Source: Massilia niastensis DSM 21313 (GTDB lineage: Bacteria > Pseudomonadota > Gammaproteobacteria > Burkholderiales > Burkholderiaceae_D). From it: a stretch of DNA of 64,000 nucleotides. Position 1 is the stretch's first letter; each line of letters starts with the position of its first letter. Position numbers and translations under genes: made by a program. Shown here piece after piece: positions 15,390 to 26,004 of this stretch. Location of the stretch: NCBI RefSeq assembly GCF_000382345.1, contig NZ_KB908110.1:1-64000 (forward strand), given 5' to 3'. The notes beneath the pieces are model-generated. The model saw nothing but the letters and a program-made list of their open reading frames with translations, did no database searches and had not been told where the DNA came from.

Positions 15390-17000
15390 ATGCATTCTAA
15401 AATCCTCATTCTCGACTTCGGTTCCCAGGTTACCCAGCTGATCGCGCGCCGCGTGCGCGACGCCGGCGTGTTCTCCGAAGTCTTCCCGTACGACGTCAGC
15501 GACGAGTTCGTTCGCAACTATGGCGCGTCGGGCATCATCCTGTCGGGCAGCCACAACTCGACGCTCGAGGGCGATTCGCCGCGCGCGCCGCAGGCTGCGT
15601 TCGAAGCCGGCGTGCCGGTGCTGGGCATCTGCTACGGCATGCAGACCATGGCGGCCCAGCTGGGCGGCAAGGTCGAGAACGGCAAGGTGCGCGAGTTCGG
15701 CTACGCCGAAGTGCGCGCCCGCGGCCATACGGCCCTGCTGAACGGCATCAACGACTTCGTCACCGACGAAGGCCACGGCATGCTGAAGGTCTGGATGAGC
15801 CACGGCGACAAGGTGCTGGACATGCCGGAAGGCTTCAAGCTGATGGGTTCGACGGAAAGCTGCCCGATCGCGGCCATGGCCGACGAAGAGCGCCGCTTCT
15901 ACGCCCTGCAGTTCCACCCGGAAGTGACCCACACCACGCAGGGCGAAGCCATCATCGGCCGTTTCGTGCACGAGATCTGCGGCTGCAAGTCGGACTGGAA
16001 CATGCCCGACTACATCGGCGAAGCCGTCGCCAAGATCCGCGAGCAGGTCGGCACCGATGAAGTGATCCTGGGCCTGTCGGGCGGCGTCGATTCGAGCGTG
16101 GCCGCCGCGCTGATCCACCGCGCCATCGGCGACCAGCTGACCTGCGTGTTCGTCGACCACGGCCTGCTGCGCAAGGACGAGGGCAAGATGGTCATGGACA
16201 TGTTCGCGAAGAACCTGGGCGTGAAAGTGCTGCGCATCGATGCCGAGGATCAGTTCATGGGTCATTTGGCCGGCGTGAGCGATCCTGAGCAGAAGCGCAA
16301 GATCATCGGCCGCGAGTTCGTCGAAGTGTTCCAGGAACAGGCCAAGCAGCTGACCAGCGCCAGGTGGCTGGCGCAGGGCACCATCTATCCGGACGTGATC
16401 GAATCGGCCGGCAAGGGCAAGAAGGGCCAGACCATCAAGAGCCACCACAACGTGGGCGGCCTGCCGGAAACCCTGAACCTGAAGCTGCTCGAGCCGCTGC
16501 GCGAGCTGTTCAAGGATGAAGTGCGCAAGCTGGGCATCGCGCTGGGGCTGCCGCATGACATGGTCTACCGTCACCCGTTCCCGGGTCCGGGCCTGGGCGT
16601 GCGTATCCTGGGCGAGGTGAAGAAGGAATTCGCCGACCTGCTGCGCGAGGCGGATGCGATCTTCATCGAAGAACTGCGCAAGACGCCGTTCGAGGTACCG
16701 CACGTGCCGGGCATCGATGCGGGCAAGGCGCCGGTGAATTGGTATGAAGCGACCAGCCAGGCGTTTGCCGTGTTCCTGCCGGTGAAGTCGGTGGGGGTGA
16801 TGGGCGATGGGCGGACTTATGAGTACGTGGTGGCGCTGCGTGCGGTGCAGACCCTGGACTTCATGACGGCGCAGTGGGCGCATCTGCCGCATAGCCTGCT
16901 GGGCAAGGTGTCGAACCGGATCATTAATGAGGTGCGGGGGATTAACCGGGTGGTGTATGACATTTCGGGTAAGCCGCCGGCGACGATCGAGTGGGAGTAA
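15390..17000 (+). CDS. guaA: GMP synthase (glutamine-hydrolysing)
   Basis: 536 residues. The class I glutamine amidotransferase domain is N-terminal (nucleophile Cys81 in LGICYGMQ, His/Glu in LQFHPEVTH). The ATP pyrophosphatase domain has the PP-loop LSGGVDSSVAA (about 229-239) and ends with the dimerisation domain KPPATIEWE. It makes GMP from XMP, ATP and glutamine. The last codons are the left copy of the direct repeat that brackets the downstream island, so insertion regenerated an intact guaA end. No terminator follows immediately; one is present only after the distal repeat copy. Confidence 0.97.
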   Translation: MHSKILILDFGSQVTQLIARRVRDAGVFSEVFPYDVSDEFVRNYGASGIILSGSHNSTLEGDSPRAPQAAFEAGVPVLGICYGMQTMAAQLGGKVENGKVREFGYAEVRARGHTALLNGINDFVTDEGHGMLKVWMSHGDKVLDMPEGFKLMGSTESCPIAAMADEERRFYALQFHPEVTHTTQGEAIIGRFVHEICGCKSDWNMPDYIGEAVAKIREQVGTDEVILGLSGGVDSSVAAALIHRAIGDQLTCVFVDHGLLRKDEGKMVMDMFAKNLGVKVLRIDAEDQFMGHLAGVSDPEQKRKIIGREFVEVFQEQAKQLTSARWLAQGTIYPDVIESAGKGKKGQTIKSHHNVGGLPETLNLKLLEPLRELFKDEVRKLGIALGLPHDMVYRHPFPGPGLGVRILGEVKKEFADLLREADAIFIEELRKTPFEVPHVPGIDAGKAPVNWYEATSQAFAVFLPVKSVGVMGDGRTYEYVVALRAVQTLDFMTAQWAHLPHSLLGKVSNRIINEVRGINRVVYDISGKPPATIEWE

Positions 17001-17008
17001 TATTTCCT
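16987..17008 (+). repeat. Putative attachment site, proximal copy (guaA 3' end)
   Basis: TCGAGTGGGAGTA/ATATTTCCT covers the last four guaA codons, the stop and 8 bp beyond. It matches 31816-31837 at 21 of 22 positions in direct orientation. The 3' end of guaA is a known target of tyrosine-type island integrases. Confidence 0.65.
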
Positions 17009-17291
17009 TAAGGAAATCTTATTTTGATTAAGCCTACTTGAGCTAAACCGTGAACTGAACCGAGAAATTTGAGCGAATTTTTCAGGTTCAGTTCACTCGG
17101 CGCATTATATTTTATGTGTGAGTGTAGTCTGGCCCCTCGAGAAATCTCTCATTAAAGTTCCAGCGCTACCTTCGCCGTCGATATTAGGAAAAAATTCTCG
17201 AATGGGGGATTTTCTTATGTCACAAACACTTCGTTTTTCAATGTCCAGTCTTGCAAACGTCCTCCGCTGATCCATGCAACATGTGCCAGGA
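17001..17291. other. AT-rich region behind guaA with a long inverted repeat
   Basis: There is no credible gene. The stretch is clearly richer in A/T than its neighbours and contains the inverted repeat at 17050-17096. It could be the old end of an inserted element. Confidence 0.45.
17050..17096. repeat. Inverted repeat with inner AAATT/AATTT hairpin
   Basis: GTGAACTGAACC (17050-17061) pairs perfectly with GGTTCAGTTCAC (17085-17096). Inside the 23-nt loop AAATT and AATTT can pair again. No T-run follows. It may be an island end, a small-RNA fold or a protein binding site. Confidence 0.55.
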
Positions 17292-17570
17292 CTAAACTGC
17301 CTCGGCTCGTGAGAGGCAGGTTAGTGTGAGTCGGGCTGCGGTGCTGATCTTGAATAGCGCAGCAAGCAGTGCGGTCCTGACCGCGACCGCCAGCTCGCTG
17401 GCGAGCGCGTCGAGCAGCGCGCCCACCGCCTGCGGCTCGGTGGCGGGTGCCTGGGCCGCGGCGCGGCGCTCGACCGGCGCCTGGGCGGCCAGGCGCGCCT
17501 GTTTATCCGCCAGGTCGTCGGCACGCTCAGCCGGCGGATGGAAGGTGCATTGTGTTCTTATAGTTGGCAT
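17292..17570 (-). CDS. Small alanine-rich protein, function unknown
   Basis: 92 residues. MPTIRTQCTFHPPAERADD is followed by an Ala/Gln/Glu-rich stretch and a more hydrophobic half (GALLDALASELAVAVRTALLAALFKI). The start at 17570 has an excellent GAGGAG eight bases upstream, which is the main argument that it is a real gene. Codon use is normal for the region. I do not recognise a family. It is the first gene inside the proposed island boundary. Confidence 0.45.
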   Translation of the reverse strand: MPTIRTQCTFHPPAERADDLADKQARLAAQAPVERRAAAQAPATEPQAVGALLDALASELAVAVRTALLAALFKISTAARLTLTCLSRAEAV

Positions 17571-17651
17571 TTTTTTCTCCTCATCCGAGTTCGTTCCTTC
17601 AAGGCAGCGCGCCGGAAACGCCATTACGATGACGGCGCAGATACAGCGCTC

Positions 17652-19076
17652 CTATCGGATAAACTGAAACAGTGCCGTATGATCCGTGCTATCACTCAGG
17701 CGTACCGTCAGTTGCCTGCAGGTGTTTGACCATCCTTTTTCGGTCTTCCAGACATAGTTGTACCGGTCCGACGCCGGGTCATAGCTCAGAGTGCTGGCGC
17801 CCGGGTTGACTGTCTGCTCAATGACATCTGTCGGCAATGAGGTGCTGCAAGACACCGTTTGGGACGCCGGATATCCTGAAGCGAAGATATTCAATCCTTG
17901 ATTGCCGCCAAGGCTGAATTTCACCGGTATCGCGCTGCCCGCCTTGACCACGTTGACCATCGGCGGATTATCGACCGGCTGGAAAAATCCGGCAAAGTTG
18001 AAAGCAGCCGGCCCGAGATTGGCACCCAGAACCTCATGGCTATTCGTTGTCATCGCCAGCTGATTGGCGCCGATCACCGTGACGCCGTACGGCGCGGCGA
18101 TCGTCCCCGGCAGGGGGCCGAGGGTGGTGGAAGAGTTTCCTGCCGCTCCCACTACGGTGCTCACTACGGCGCTTGAGGTGATCTTGCGGATGGTGCTGTT
18201 GGTATTGTCGGCAACGTACAAAGTGCCCGACGTGTCAGCAACAATGCCGGTCGGATGGCAGAACTGGGCAGCAGCACCGGTGCCGTCATTGCTTCCACAG
18301 GCGCCGCCACCGGCGACAAGGCTCACGCTGGCGGCCGGGGTGATCTTGCGTATGGTGTTGTCATGGTATCCGGTCACATACAAATTGCCTGCCGTATCGT
18401 TCGTGATGCCATAGGGATCGCAAAGCACGCCGCAGCTTCCCGTTCCGGCAAAGGTGCTGACCGTTCCTGCTGGTAGCGTGATCTTGCGGACAGTGTGGTT
18501 GCCGGTATCGGCGACATACAAACTTCCCGCCGTGAAAATGATGCCGACCGGGTCACAGAACCGTGCGGCTGCGCCGGCACCATCAATATTGGCGCAGGCG
18601 GGCGTGGGCGCGCCGGCGATGGTGCTGACGACCCCACCCGGCGTGATCATCCGCACCGTGTTGTTGAGGTACTCGGAGACATACAGGTTGCCTGCCGGGT
18701 CGGCGGTAATGCCCACTGGCGTATTGAACTGGGCGGAGGTGCCCGTGGCGTCGAAATAGCCGGCTGTCCCTGCGGTTCCCGCAAAGGTGCTGACCACTCC
18801 GGCCGGAGTAATCTTGCGGATGGCATGATTGTAAAAATCCGCCACATACAGGTTTCCGTCGAAACTGTTCCTGGTAACCCCAAAGGGCGAATTGAACTGG
18901 GCTGCTGCCCCGGTCCCATCGTTGGTACCCTGCGTACCGCCGGCTATGCGGTACAGGGTATTGGGCGTCGACTGAATTTGCGCCTGTGTTGCATCCATGC
19001 CGGCGCATAAAGCCACCATGGCTAGGCCAGCGCCGAGACGTCGATGAAGGCGCTGTAAAAGTGATGGGGACATCAA
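17652..19076 (-). CDS. Secreted NHL-repeat beta-propeller protein with PxKF domain
   Basis: 474 residues. A signal peptide ends near ATQA (about residue 32). Six NHL-like blades follow, each with a G-NLYVAD-x-NHxIRKITPAGVVSTFAG core (about 40-340). The C-terminal 120 residues form a PxKF domain (GFFQPVDNPPMVNVVKAGSAIPVKFSLGG, then YVWKTEKGWSNTCRQLTVRLSDST). PxKF is found in secreted bacterial proteins, often with propellers; its role is unknown, perhaps binding or anchoring. The repeats are quite regular, including recurring FC/CD/CG cysteine positions that could form disulphides outside the cell. Confidence 0.85.
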   Translation of the reverse strand: MMSPSLLQRLHRRLGAGLAMVALCAGMDATQAQIQSTPNTLYRIAGGTQGTNDGTGAAAQFNSPFGVTRNSFDGNLYVADFYNHAIRKITPAGVVSTFAGTAGTAGYFDATGTSAQFNTPVGITADPAGNLYVSEYLNNTVRMITPGGVVSTIAGAPTPACANIDGAGAAARFCDPVGIIFTAGSLYVADTGNHTVRKITLPAGTVSTFAGTGSCGVLCDPYGITNDTAGNLYVTGYHDNTIRKITPAASVSLVAGGGACGSNDGTGAAAQFCHPTGIVADTSGTLYVADNTNSTIRKITSSAVVSTVVGAAGNSSTTLGPLPGTIAAPYGVTVIGANQLAMTTNSHEVLGANLGPAAFNFAGFFQPVDNPPMVNVVKAGSAIPVKFSLGGNQGLNIFASGYPASQTVSCSTSLPTDVIEQTVNPGASTLSYDPASDRYNYVWKTEKGWSNTCRQLTVRLSDSTDHTALFQFIR

Positions 19077-19224
19077 TTTCTCCTTCGGGTCAAATGAAAA
19101 CAGCGATCGGGATAATAAGTATGCTGAGGAACTTCAGGATTAACGCCCGCCATCGCTTCAACTCGTGAACAAGCCGCGATGTTCTCCCATGTGCTTTTCC
19201 CTGCGAGTTGGTTGGCCACAAAAC

Positions 19225-19338
19225 CTACCCTAGTTGTCGTATCGGAAGAAACAGTGCCGCATTGATCATCAGCTTCGCCACCGCATCCCCCAGGAGCATG
19301 GTGGCAAGCAATGCTGCATGGAGTCGACTGAAGGTCAT
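19225..19338 (-). CDS. Possible 37-residue hydrophobic peptide
   Basis: MTFSRLHAALLATMLLGDAV.. ends at TAG (19225-19227). A GGAGG is present 7 bases before the ATG. The peptide is a single amphipathic/hydrophobic stretch with Met-rich core. It may be a leader or membrane microprotein, or chance; no family is recognised. Confidence 0.3.
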   Translation of the reverse strand: MTFSRLHAALLATMLLGDAVAKLMINAALFLPIRQLG

Positions 19339-19566
19339 GATGGCCTCCTGATTTCTTGCGCTGGAGTAGTGAACACTATTCCCCGGCAACGCAAAGAGCA
19401 TCACCCAAATGGGAGAAAAAAATTGCGAAATGGCATTGTAGATAAATCAAACCGGGCACATCTAGAAAGCACACTACCGGTAACATGACCCGTTCTGAAC
19501 GTGCGAAGTGCTCCTCGAAAATCTTGAGTTAAATTCAGATGGAGAGTTGCCGCAGGAGTCGCTGCC

Positions 19567-19881
19567 ATGAAGCTCTTGATGTTGTCCGATGCTGAGCGCT
19601 GGACGCTGCGGGATATGGGGATTTTCATCTTCATCCCCGGGCTCGCATGCATGCCCAAGGTATCTTGCGATTGAGCCAGGGACTGAAGGAAGTGGAGGCC
19701 GGAGCAACAGCAAGCGCTGGGCGAGTTGGCGCACTCAGAAGGCGGCACCGTTGCCGCACTGCTGCGCCATCTGAAGGAACGTCATGATCGAGCATCGATC
19801 AACGAAGGCATTGCTGCATGCTATCTCAAGGAAATGACATTCAGCTATAAACGCTACCGCTACAGTTGTTGTCAGTACTAA
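19567..19881 (+). pseudogene. IS630-like transposase relic, frameshifted
   Basis: Reading through at least two frameshifts gives an IS630-type N-terminus: SDAERWTLRDM then FHLHPRARMHAQGILRLSQGL (frame 2), and later GGTVAALLRHLKERHDRASI and MTFSYKRYRYS (frame 3), which resembles the LSYKRxRxS segment of IS630-type transposases. Stops interrupt each frame and the catalytic DDE part is missing. Ends of the original element cannot be defined. Confidence 0.45.
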
Positions 19882-19984
19882 CCGCTCTCTTCACCTGCTG
19901 AATATCACGATATATCCGTTTCCGAGCCACAGCGGGCAGTCCGAAAAGCAGGAATACGATACATAGTCCCATGTTTTCCAGCAT
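19841..19984 (-). CDS. Possible 47-residue single-helix membrane protein
   Basis: MLENMGLCIVFLLFGLPAVARKRIYRD.. has one membrane helix followed by a basic segment and a polar tail. It lies downstream of dctD in the same direction and partly overlaps the IS630 relic. The ribosome binding site is weak. Small one-helix proteins accompany dicarboxylate systems in some bacteria, but this is only a candidate. Confidence 0.3.
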   Translation of the reverse strand: MLENMGLCIVFLLFGLPAVARKRIYRDIQQVKRAVSTDNNCSGSVYS

Positions 19985-20031
19985 TACCGTTCGCTTTTCA
20001 CCGCCGGAAGTTGAACTGCTACACCCCCGCG

Positions 20032-21380
<1,349 letters not shown>

Positions 21381-21384
<4 letters not shown>

Positions 21385-23321
21385 GTTTCCACCGATGCCG
21401 CCTTGAGTTCGATGACGAAGCAAGCGCCGGCACTGGCTCGCTCCGCCCGCAGGCTGCCGCCGAAGTCGCGGATGATTTGTTCCGAAATGGCGAGGCCCAG
21501 CCCGAGGCCTTCGCCTTGCGGTTTGGTGGTGAAGAACGGTTCGAACAAGCGGTCACGCACTTCGTCCGACAAGCCGGGGCCGCTGTCGCAGACGTAGATC
21601 AGCACCGACTCCGGCGTCTCCGTCACGCTCACGGAGAGTGCACGGCGCGCGCCCCGCTCCAGCATGCCCAGAGCGTCGAGCGCATTGCTCATCAGGTTCA
21701 GCAGGACTTGTTCCAGCCGGTTGCTGTCGCATAGCGCGTAGATGTCGGCCTGGCGGATGTCGAGCGTGAACGCTACCTTGTCCAGTTCCATGCGGCGCTC
21801 CACCAGTACCAGCGCATTCGAGATCGCGGTATGGATGGAAACGGGCGCCAGCTCGGCGCTGGACTTGCGTGCGAAGCTTTTCAGCTTGCCCGTGATGCCG
21901 CCCATGCGCGCCACGATCTGCGAGATCTTCTTCAGGTTGTCCTTCGCTTCATCCAGGCGGCCGCGCTCGAACAGCAGCAAGGCGTTGTCGGACATGGTAC
22001 GCAGCGCCGTCAGCGGCTGGTTCAGTTCATGCGTGATGCTGGCCGACATCTGGCCCAGCACGGCCATTTTGCCGGCCTGGTACAGCTCGTTCTGCGTGCG
22101 ATGCAGTTGCTGCTCTGCCTGGCGCCGCACGTCGACCTCCTCGCTCAGGCTTTGCGTGGTGCGCGCCAGCCGGGAGGTGCGTTCGGCCACCATCAGTTCG
22201 AGATTATTGTAGGCTTCCTGCAGTTGCTCCTTGGCTTGCAGGCGCTGACGGATGCTGCGCTGGCGCTGGCGCACAAACAGGAAAAGCAGCACCAGGAAGC
22301 CATATGCCGTACAGGCGAACAGCGCCGCCGCGCGCGCGTTGGCGCGCGCCTGGCTCAGGTCCGACAGGTAGACGAAGGTCCAGTTGCGCGGCGCCAGCGA
22401 ACGCGTTTGCGCCAGCAGGCGCGGCGCGCTGCCACCTTCGACGCCGGCCAGCCTGGGCGCGCCGATGGCGACCACGCGCGTACCGTCGGCGCGCGTCTGC
22501 TCGTCGCTGAAGCGCAGTGGCGGCAGCGGCAGGCGGTGGTACTGGCGCGTCCGTTCCAGGTGGGCGCGCACGCTGTCGGGCAGCGGGCGCAGCGTGTGGT
22601 ATTTCCAGGCCGGTGCGGAGGACAGGAACAGCACGCCGTTGGCGTCGGCCAGCATCACCTTGTCCGCGCCTTGCACCCAGCCGCGTTCCTGCTCTTCGAT
22701 GTTCACCTTCACCACGGCCACGCCCAGCATGCGGCCGTCGCGGTGAACGCCGCGCGCGTAGAAATACCCCGGCTCGCCGCTGGTGGTGCCGACGCCGTAG
22801 AAACCGTTCGGGCGGCCGCGCAGCGCGTCCTGCAAATAGGGACGGAAGCCGATGTTGTCGCCGACGAAGCTGTCCTTTTGCCGCCAGTTGCTCGCCGCCA
22901 GCGTGCGGCCTTGCAGATCGACGATATAGATGATGCGCGAACCGGCCTGCTTGCTCAGGCGCTCCAGATAGCTGTTCACTTCCTGCCGGCGCGCGCCGTC
23001 GCCCGGGTGTTCCAGCAGGGCCAGCACGTCCTTGTCCAGCTCCAGCATATGCGGCAGGAAGTCGTACTTGTCGAGCAGGTTTTCCAGGCTGGCCGCGTAC
23101 ACTTCGAGACGCTGCGCACCCGCCGCGCGCAGCCGGTCCATGCTGATTTGCTCGGTCCACCAGTAGGCGGCGTAGGCCAGCGCCACGCCCGCCGCCAGCG
23201 CCACGCACCAGGCCAGGCGCGCGAGCCGGCGCCGCCGCAGGCGCGGCGCGCGCGGCGGCGCGCCTGCGGCCTCGGTGGCCGGACTGGCAATGTGATCGGA
23301 CGGGGCTGGCATCATGGCCAC
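21381..23321 (-). CDS. dctB: C4-dicarboxylate sensor histidine kinase
   Basis: 646 residues. Helix 1 (about 33-55) and helix 2 (about 315-335) bracket a periplasmic double Cache-type sensor domain (SRIIYIVDLQGRTLAASNWRQKDSFVGDNIGFRPYLQDAL, FYARGVHRDGRMLGVAVVKVNIE). A coiled coil precedes the HisKA region (ASITHELNQPLTALRTMS, phospho-His) and an HATPase domain (DSGPGLSDEVRDRLFEPFFTTKPQGEGLGLGLAI). Domain order and the R-Y motif region match DctB, which senses succinate, fumarate or malate. It is followed by dctD with a 4-bp overlap. Confidence 0.9.
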
Positions 23322-23348
23322 TATAGCAAATCCGGGGTGGCGGCTTGC

Positions 23349-24335
23349 CTAGAACCGGTGGCGAAAGCCGAGATTGAAGGCGGCGTTGCCGCTGCCGTCG
23401 TCGGTAGCGTTGCCGACCTTGAAGCTGGCGCCGTTATCGTTGCCGATATGGCCGTAGGCCGTGTACAGCTCGCTGCGGCGCGACAGCGCGTACAGATAGC
23501 CGACCGCGAACTGGCGCGCATCGCGCCGGGCGGCGGTGCTGTCGTCATGCGCGATGGCGGAGACGGCCACGCGGTGCGGACCGGCCGTGTAGCACAGGCC
23601 GAGCAAGGCGTCATGGCTGTCCGCGCCAGCCAGGCCGCGGGTGCGCACCCAGGCCGCGTGCGCGGTGACGGCGCCCAGCGTGTAGCGCAGCGCCAGCAGC
23701 GAGTTGCTGAGGTGGTCCGCCAGCAGCGGGTCCTCGCGGCGATGGTGGGCCAGCACCACGGCCAGCGCGCCGGGTGCGTAGCTCAGCGCGGCGCTGAACA
23801 CGCGCTTGCGGCCGGCGTCGCCCGCCACTTCGCCCGCGCCGTACGCCATCTCGGCCGACCATCCCGCCAGCGTGGGCGTACCGTAGACCACGGCATTGTC
23901 CATGCGGCGGTTGCCCGCGATGATATTCATGGCCTGTCCGGCCAGGCCGTCCGCGAAGGGATCGGCCACGTCGCGCAGGGTCTTGTAGTAGGGCGACAGT
24001 TGGCGGCCCGCGCTCAGGCTGCCGAACGCGCCGCTCAGGCCCACGTACGACTGGCGGCCGAATGCGAGGCCGCCCTGGCTGGAAGCGCCGGTGTCGATGT
24101 TGATGCCGCTTTCCAGCACGAAGTTGGCGGACAGGCCGCCGCCCAGGTCTTCCGTGCCTTTGAAGCCCAGCCGTGAGCCGGAGGCCACGCCGCTGCTGAT
24201 CGCCGTGCGGCTGCCGGCCGGGCCGCCGTGTTCCGCCGCCAGGCCGGCGTCCATCACGCCGTAGATCTTCACTTGGGTTTGCGCGTGCGCTGCGGCGCAG
24301 GCCAATGCCAGCGCGGCCGTTGCGGCGTATTTCAT
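23349..24335 (-). CDS. Gram-negative general porin
   Basis: 328 residues. Signal peptide MKYAATAALALACAAAHA, then QVKIYGVMDAGL, the classic start of the 16-strand burkholderial porins (OmpC-like, porin_4). The protein ends in the aromatic terminus FRHRF. The PEFG-like loop segment and RQSYVGLSGAFGSLSAGRQ match the family. Its place between dctB and dctA suggests it lets dicarboxylates through the outer membrane. Two starts are possible; ATG at 24335 has GGGAGA six bases upstream. Confidence 0.9.
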   Translation of the reverse strand: MKYAATAALALACAAAHAQTQVKIYGVMDAGLAAEHGGPAGSRTAISSGVASGSRLGFKGTEDLGGGLSANFVLESGINIDTGASSQGGLAFGRQSYVGLSGAFGSLSAGRQLSPYYKTLRDVADPFADGLAGQAMNIIAGNRRMDNAVVYGTPTLAGWSAEMAYGAGEVAGDAGRKRVFSAALSYAPGALAVVLAHHRREDPLLADHLSNSLLALRYTLGAVTAHAAWVRTRGLAGADSHDALLGLCYTAGPHRVAVSAIAHDDSTAARRDARQFAVGYLYALSRRSELYTAYGHIGNDNGASFKVGNATDDGSGNAAFNLGFRHRF

Positions 24336-24358
24336 GGGGTCTCCCGAACGTGATCGGT

Positions 24359-25633
24359 TCATGCCGCGTGGATGTAGGCGTGTTCGTCGCGCGCGGGGGC
24401 GCCGTCTTCGAGCGCGCCTTCCCACTTCGCCACCACGGCGGTGGCCACGGCGTTGCCGACGGCGTTGGTGGCCGAGCGCCCCATGTCGAGGAACTGGTCG
24501 ACCCCCATCAAGAGCAGCAGCCCGGCCTCGGGGATGTTGAATTGGGTGAGGGTAGCGGCGATCACCACCAGCGATGCGCGCGGCACGCCTGCCATGCCTT
24601 TGGAGGTCAGCATCAGCAGCAGCAGCATGCTGATCTGCGTGCCCAGCGTCAGGTCGATGCCGTAAGCCTGGGCGATGAACAGCACGGCGAAGGTGCAATA
24701 CATCATCGAGCCGTCCAGGTTGAAGGAATATCCCATCGGCAGCACGAAGCTGGAGATGCGGCGCTGCACGCCGAACTTGTCGAGCGCCACCAGCAGCTTC
24801 GGATACGCCGCTTCCGAGCTGGCGGTGGAGAAGGCCAGCAGGAACGGTTCGCGGATCAAGCCGACCAGGCGGAACACGCGTGGCCCCAGCACCAGCAAGC
24901 CTGCGCCGATCAGCAGCACCCACAGGCAGAACAGGCCCAGATAGAAGCCGCCCATGAACTTGGCGAAAGTCGCCAGGATTCCCAGTCCGTTGGTGGTGAC
25001 GACCGACGCCATGGCGGCGAACACCGCCAGCGGTGCCATGTGCATGATGGCGCCGGTAATACGCAGCATCACTTGCGCCAGCTCGTCCACCACGCCCACC
25101 AGGCGTTTGCCGGACTCGCCCAGCGCGCCGAGCGCGGAGCCGAAGAAGATGGAGAACACCAGTACCTGCAGGATTTCATTGTTGGCCATCGCCTCGATCG
25201 GCGACTTGGGCACGACGTGCGAGACAAAGTCCTTGAGCGTGAATGCCGCGGTTTTCAGGCCGGTGCTGGCGTCGGCGGCGGGCAGCGGCAAGCCGAGGTT
25301 GCTGCCGAGCTGAAGCAGGTTGGACAGGAACATTCCCAGCGCCAGCGATACCAGCGAAGCCAGCACGAACCAGGCGAACGCTTTGGCGCCGATGCGGCCG
25401 GCGGCCTTGCCGTCCGCCAGATTGGCGATGCCGATGGTCAGCGTGGAGAACACCAGCAGCGCGATGATCATCTTGATCAGGCGCAGGAAGATATCGGTCA
25501 CCAGTGAGATGTGGGCTGAAATGTCGCTGGTGATTTTTTTGTCGGGGAAGACGGTGTGACAGGCATAGCCGACCGCGATACCGAGCAGCATCGCGATCAG
25601 GATATAGAGAGTCAGGGGGCGCTTTTTCTGCAT
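24359..25633 (-). CDS. dctA: C4-dicarboxylate/H+ symporter DctA (DAACS family)
   Basis: 424 residues, normal length. Membrane helices 1-8 carry the DAACS signatures: AFSTASSEAAYPKLL (helical hairpin 1, serine-rich), PMGYSFNLDGSMMYCTFAVLFIAQ (helix 7), and GVDQFLDMGRSATNAVGNAVATAVVAKWEG (helix 8, substrate Asp/Arg/Asn). It imports succinate, fumarate and malate. The gene is preceded by a sigma-54 promoter and accompanied by dctB-dctD, so inducible expression by DctD is expected. Confidence 0.94.
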   Translation of the reverse strand: MQKKRPLTLYILIAMLLGIAVGYACHTVFPDKKITSDISAHISLVTDIFLRLIKMIIALLVFSTLTIGIANLADGKAAGRIGAKAFAWFVLASLVSLALGMFLSNLLQLGSNLGLPLPAADASTGLKTAAFTLKDFVSHVVPKSPIEAMANNEILQVLVFSIFFGSALGALGESGKRLVGVVDELAQVMLRITGAIMHMAPLAVFAAMASVVTTNGLGILATFAKFMGGFYLGLFCLWVLLIGAGLLVLGPRVFRLVGLIREPFLLAFSTASSEAAYPKLLVALDKFGVQRRISSFVLPMGYSFNLDGSMMYCTFAVLFIAQAYGIDLTLGTQISMLLLLMLTSKGMAGVPRASLVVIAATLTQFNIPEAGLLLLMGVDQFLDMGRSATNAVGNAVATAVVAKWEGALEDGAPARDEHAYIHAA

Positions 25634-25690
25634 TGCAGTCTCCGTTATTGTAGAAACCGCGGTAAGCCACCGCGGAGGTGGCTCATTAAG

Positions 25691-25706
25691 AGCAAGCGCT
25701 GTGCCT
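25691..25706 (-). promoter_or_regulatory. Sigma-54 (-24/-12) promoter of dctA
   Basis: On the minus strand AGGCACAGCGCTTGCT has the invariant GG and GC separated by exactly 10 bp (GG-CACAGCGCTT-GC) and fits the TGGCACR-N4-TTGCW consensus except for the first T. The expected start is near 25680, giving a 47-nt leader. Confidence 0.8.
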
Positions 25707-25799
25707 ATCCGATTCGAATTGCTAAGTTGTTGTTTTAATGAGAAATTTGTGACGGTGAGGCGCAAAGGCGTATGAGGAATTGGACTGGACTGCGATCGC

Positions 25800-25819
25800 C
25801 GGTCCAAGAAGTTGGACGG
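25800..25819. promoter_or_regulatory. Candidate DctD upstream activator site
   Basis: CGGTCCAAGAAGTTGGACGG is a near-perfect palindrome (TCCAA-GAAG-TTGGA core) about 100 bp upstream of the -24 element, the usual distance for an NtrC-type enhancer. A half-site TTGGAC also occurs at 25780-25785. The sequence is not the Rhizobium DctD consensus, so this is tentative. Confidence 0.35.
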
Positions 25820-26004
25820 CCGGGCTGCATGGCGCCACGGCAAGTGACAGGCATAGCCTGCTGGCCGGTCAAACATTCAGGTCAGCAGGATATCCAGACA
25901 GGGTATAATTCTTACCAGAAATGACAATTTACGTTTCAATTCTGATGGCTTATAACTCCCTGTCTCTTGTAGAGCTCCTTCCGTGATCCCCCACCCCAGC
26001 TCGC

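Larger units (their letters stand above)
25634..26004. other. Divergent regulatory region between dctA and the kinase fusion
   Basis: 371 bp without a gene. It contains the sigma-54 promoter, the palindrome at 25800-25819, and a TATAAT at 25904-25909 that could serve the rightward kinase gene, with no good -35. Confidence 0.45.
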
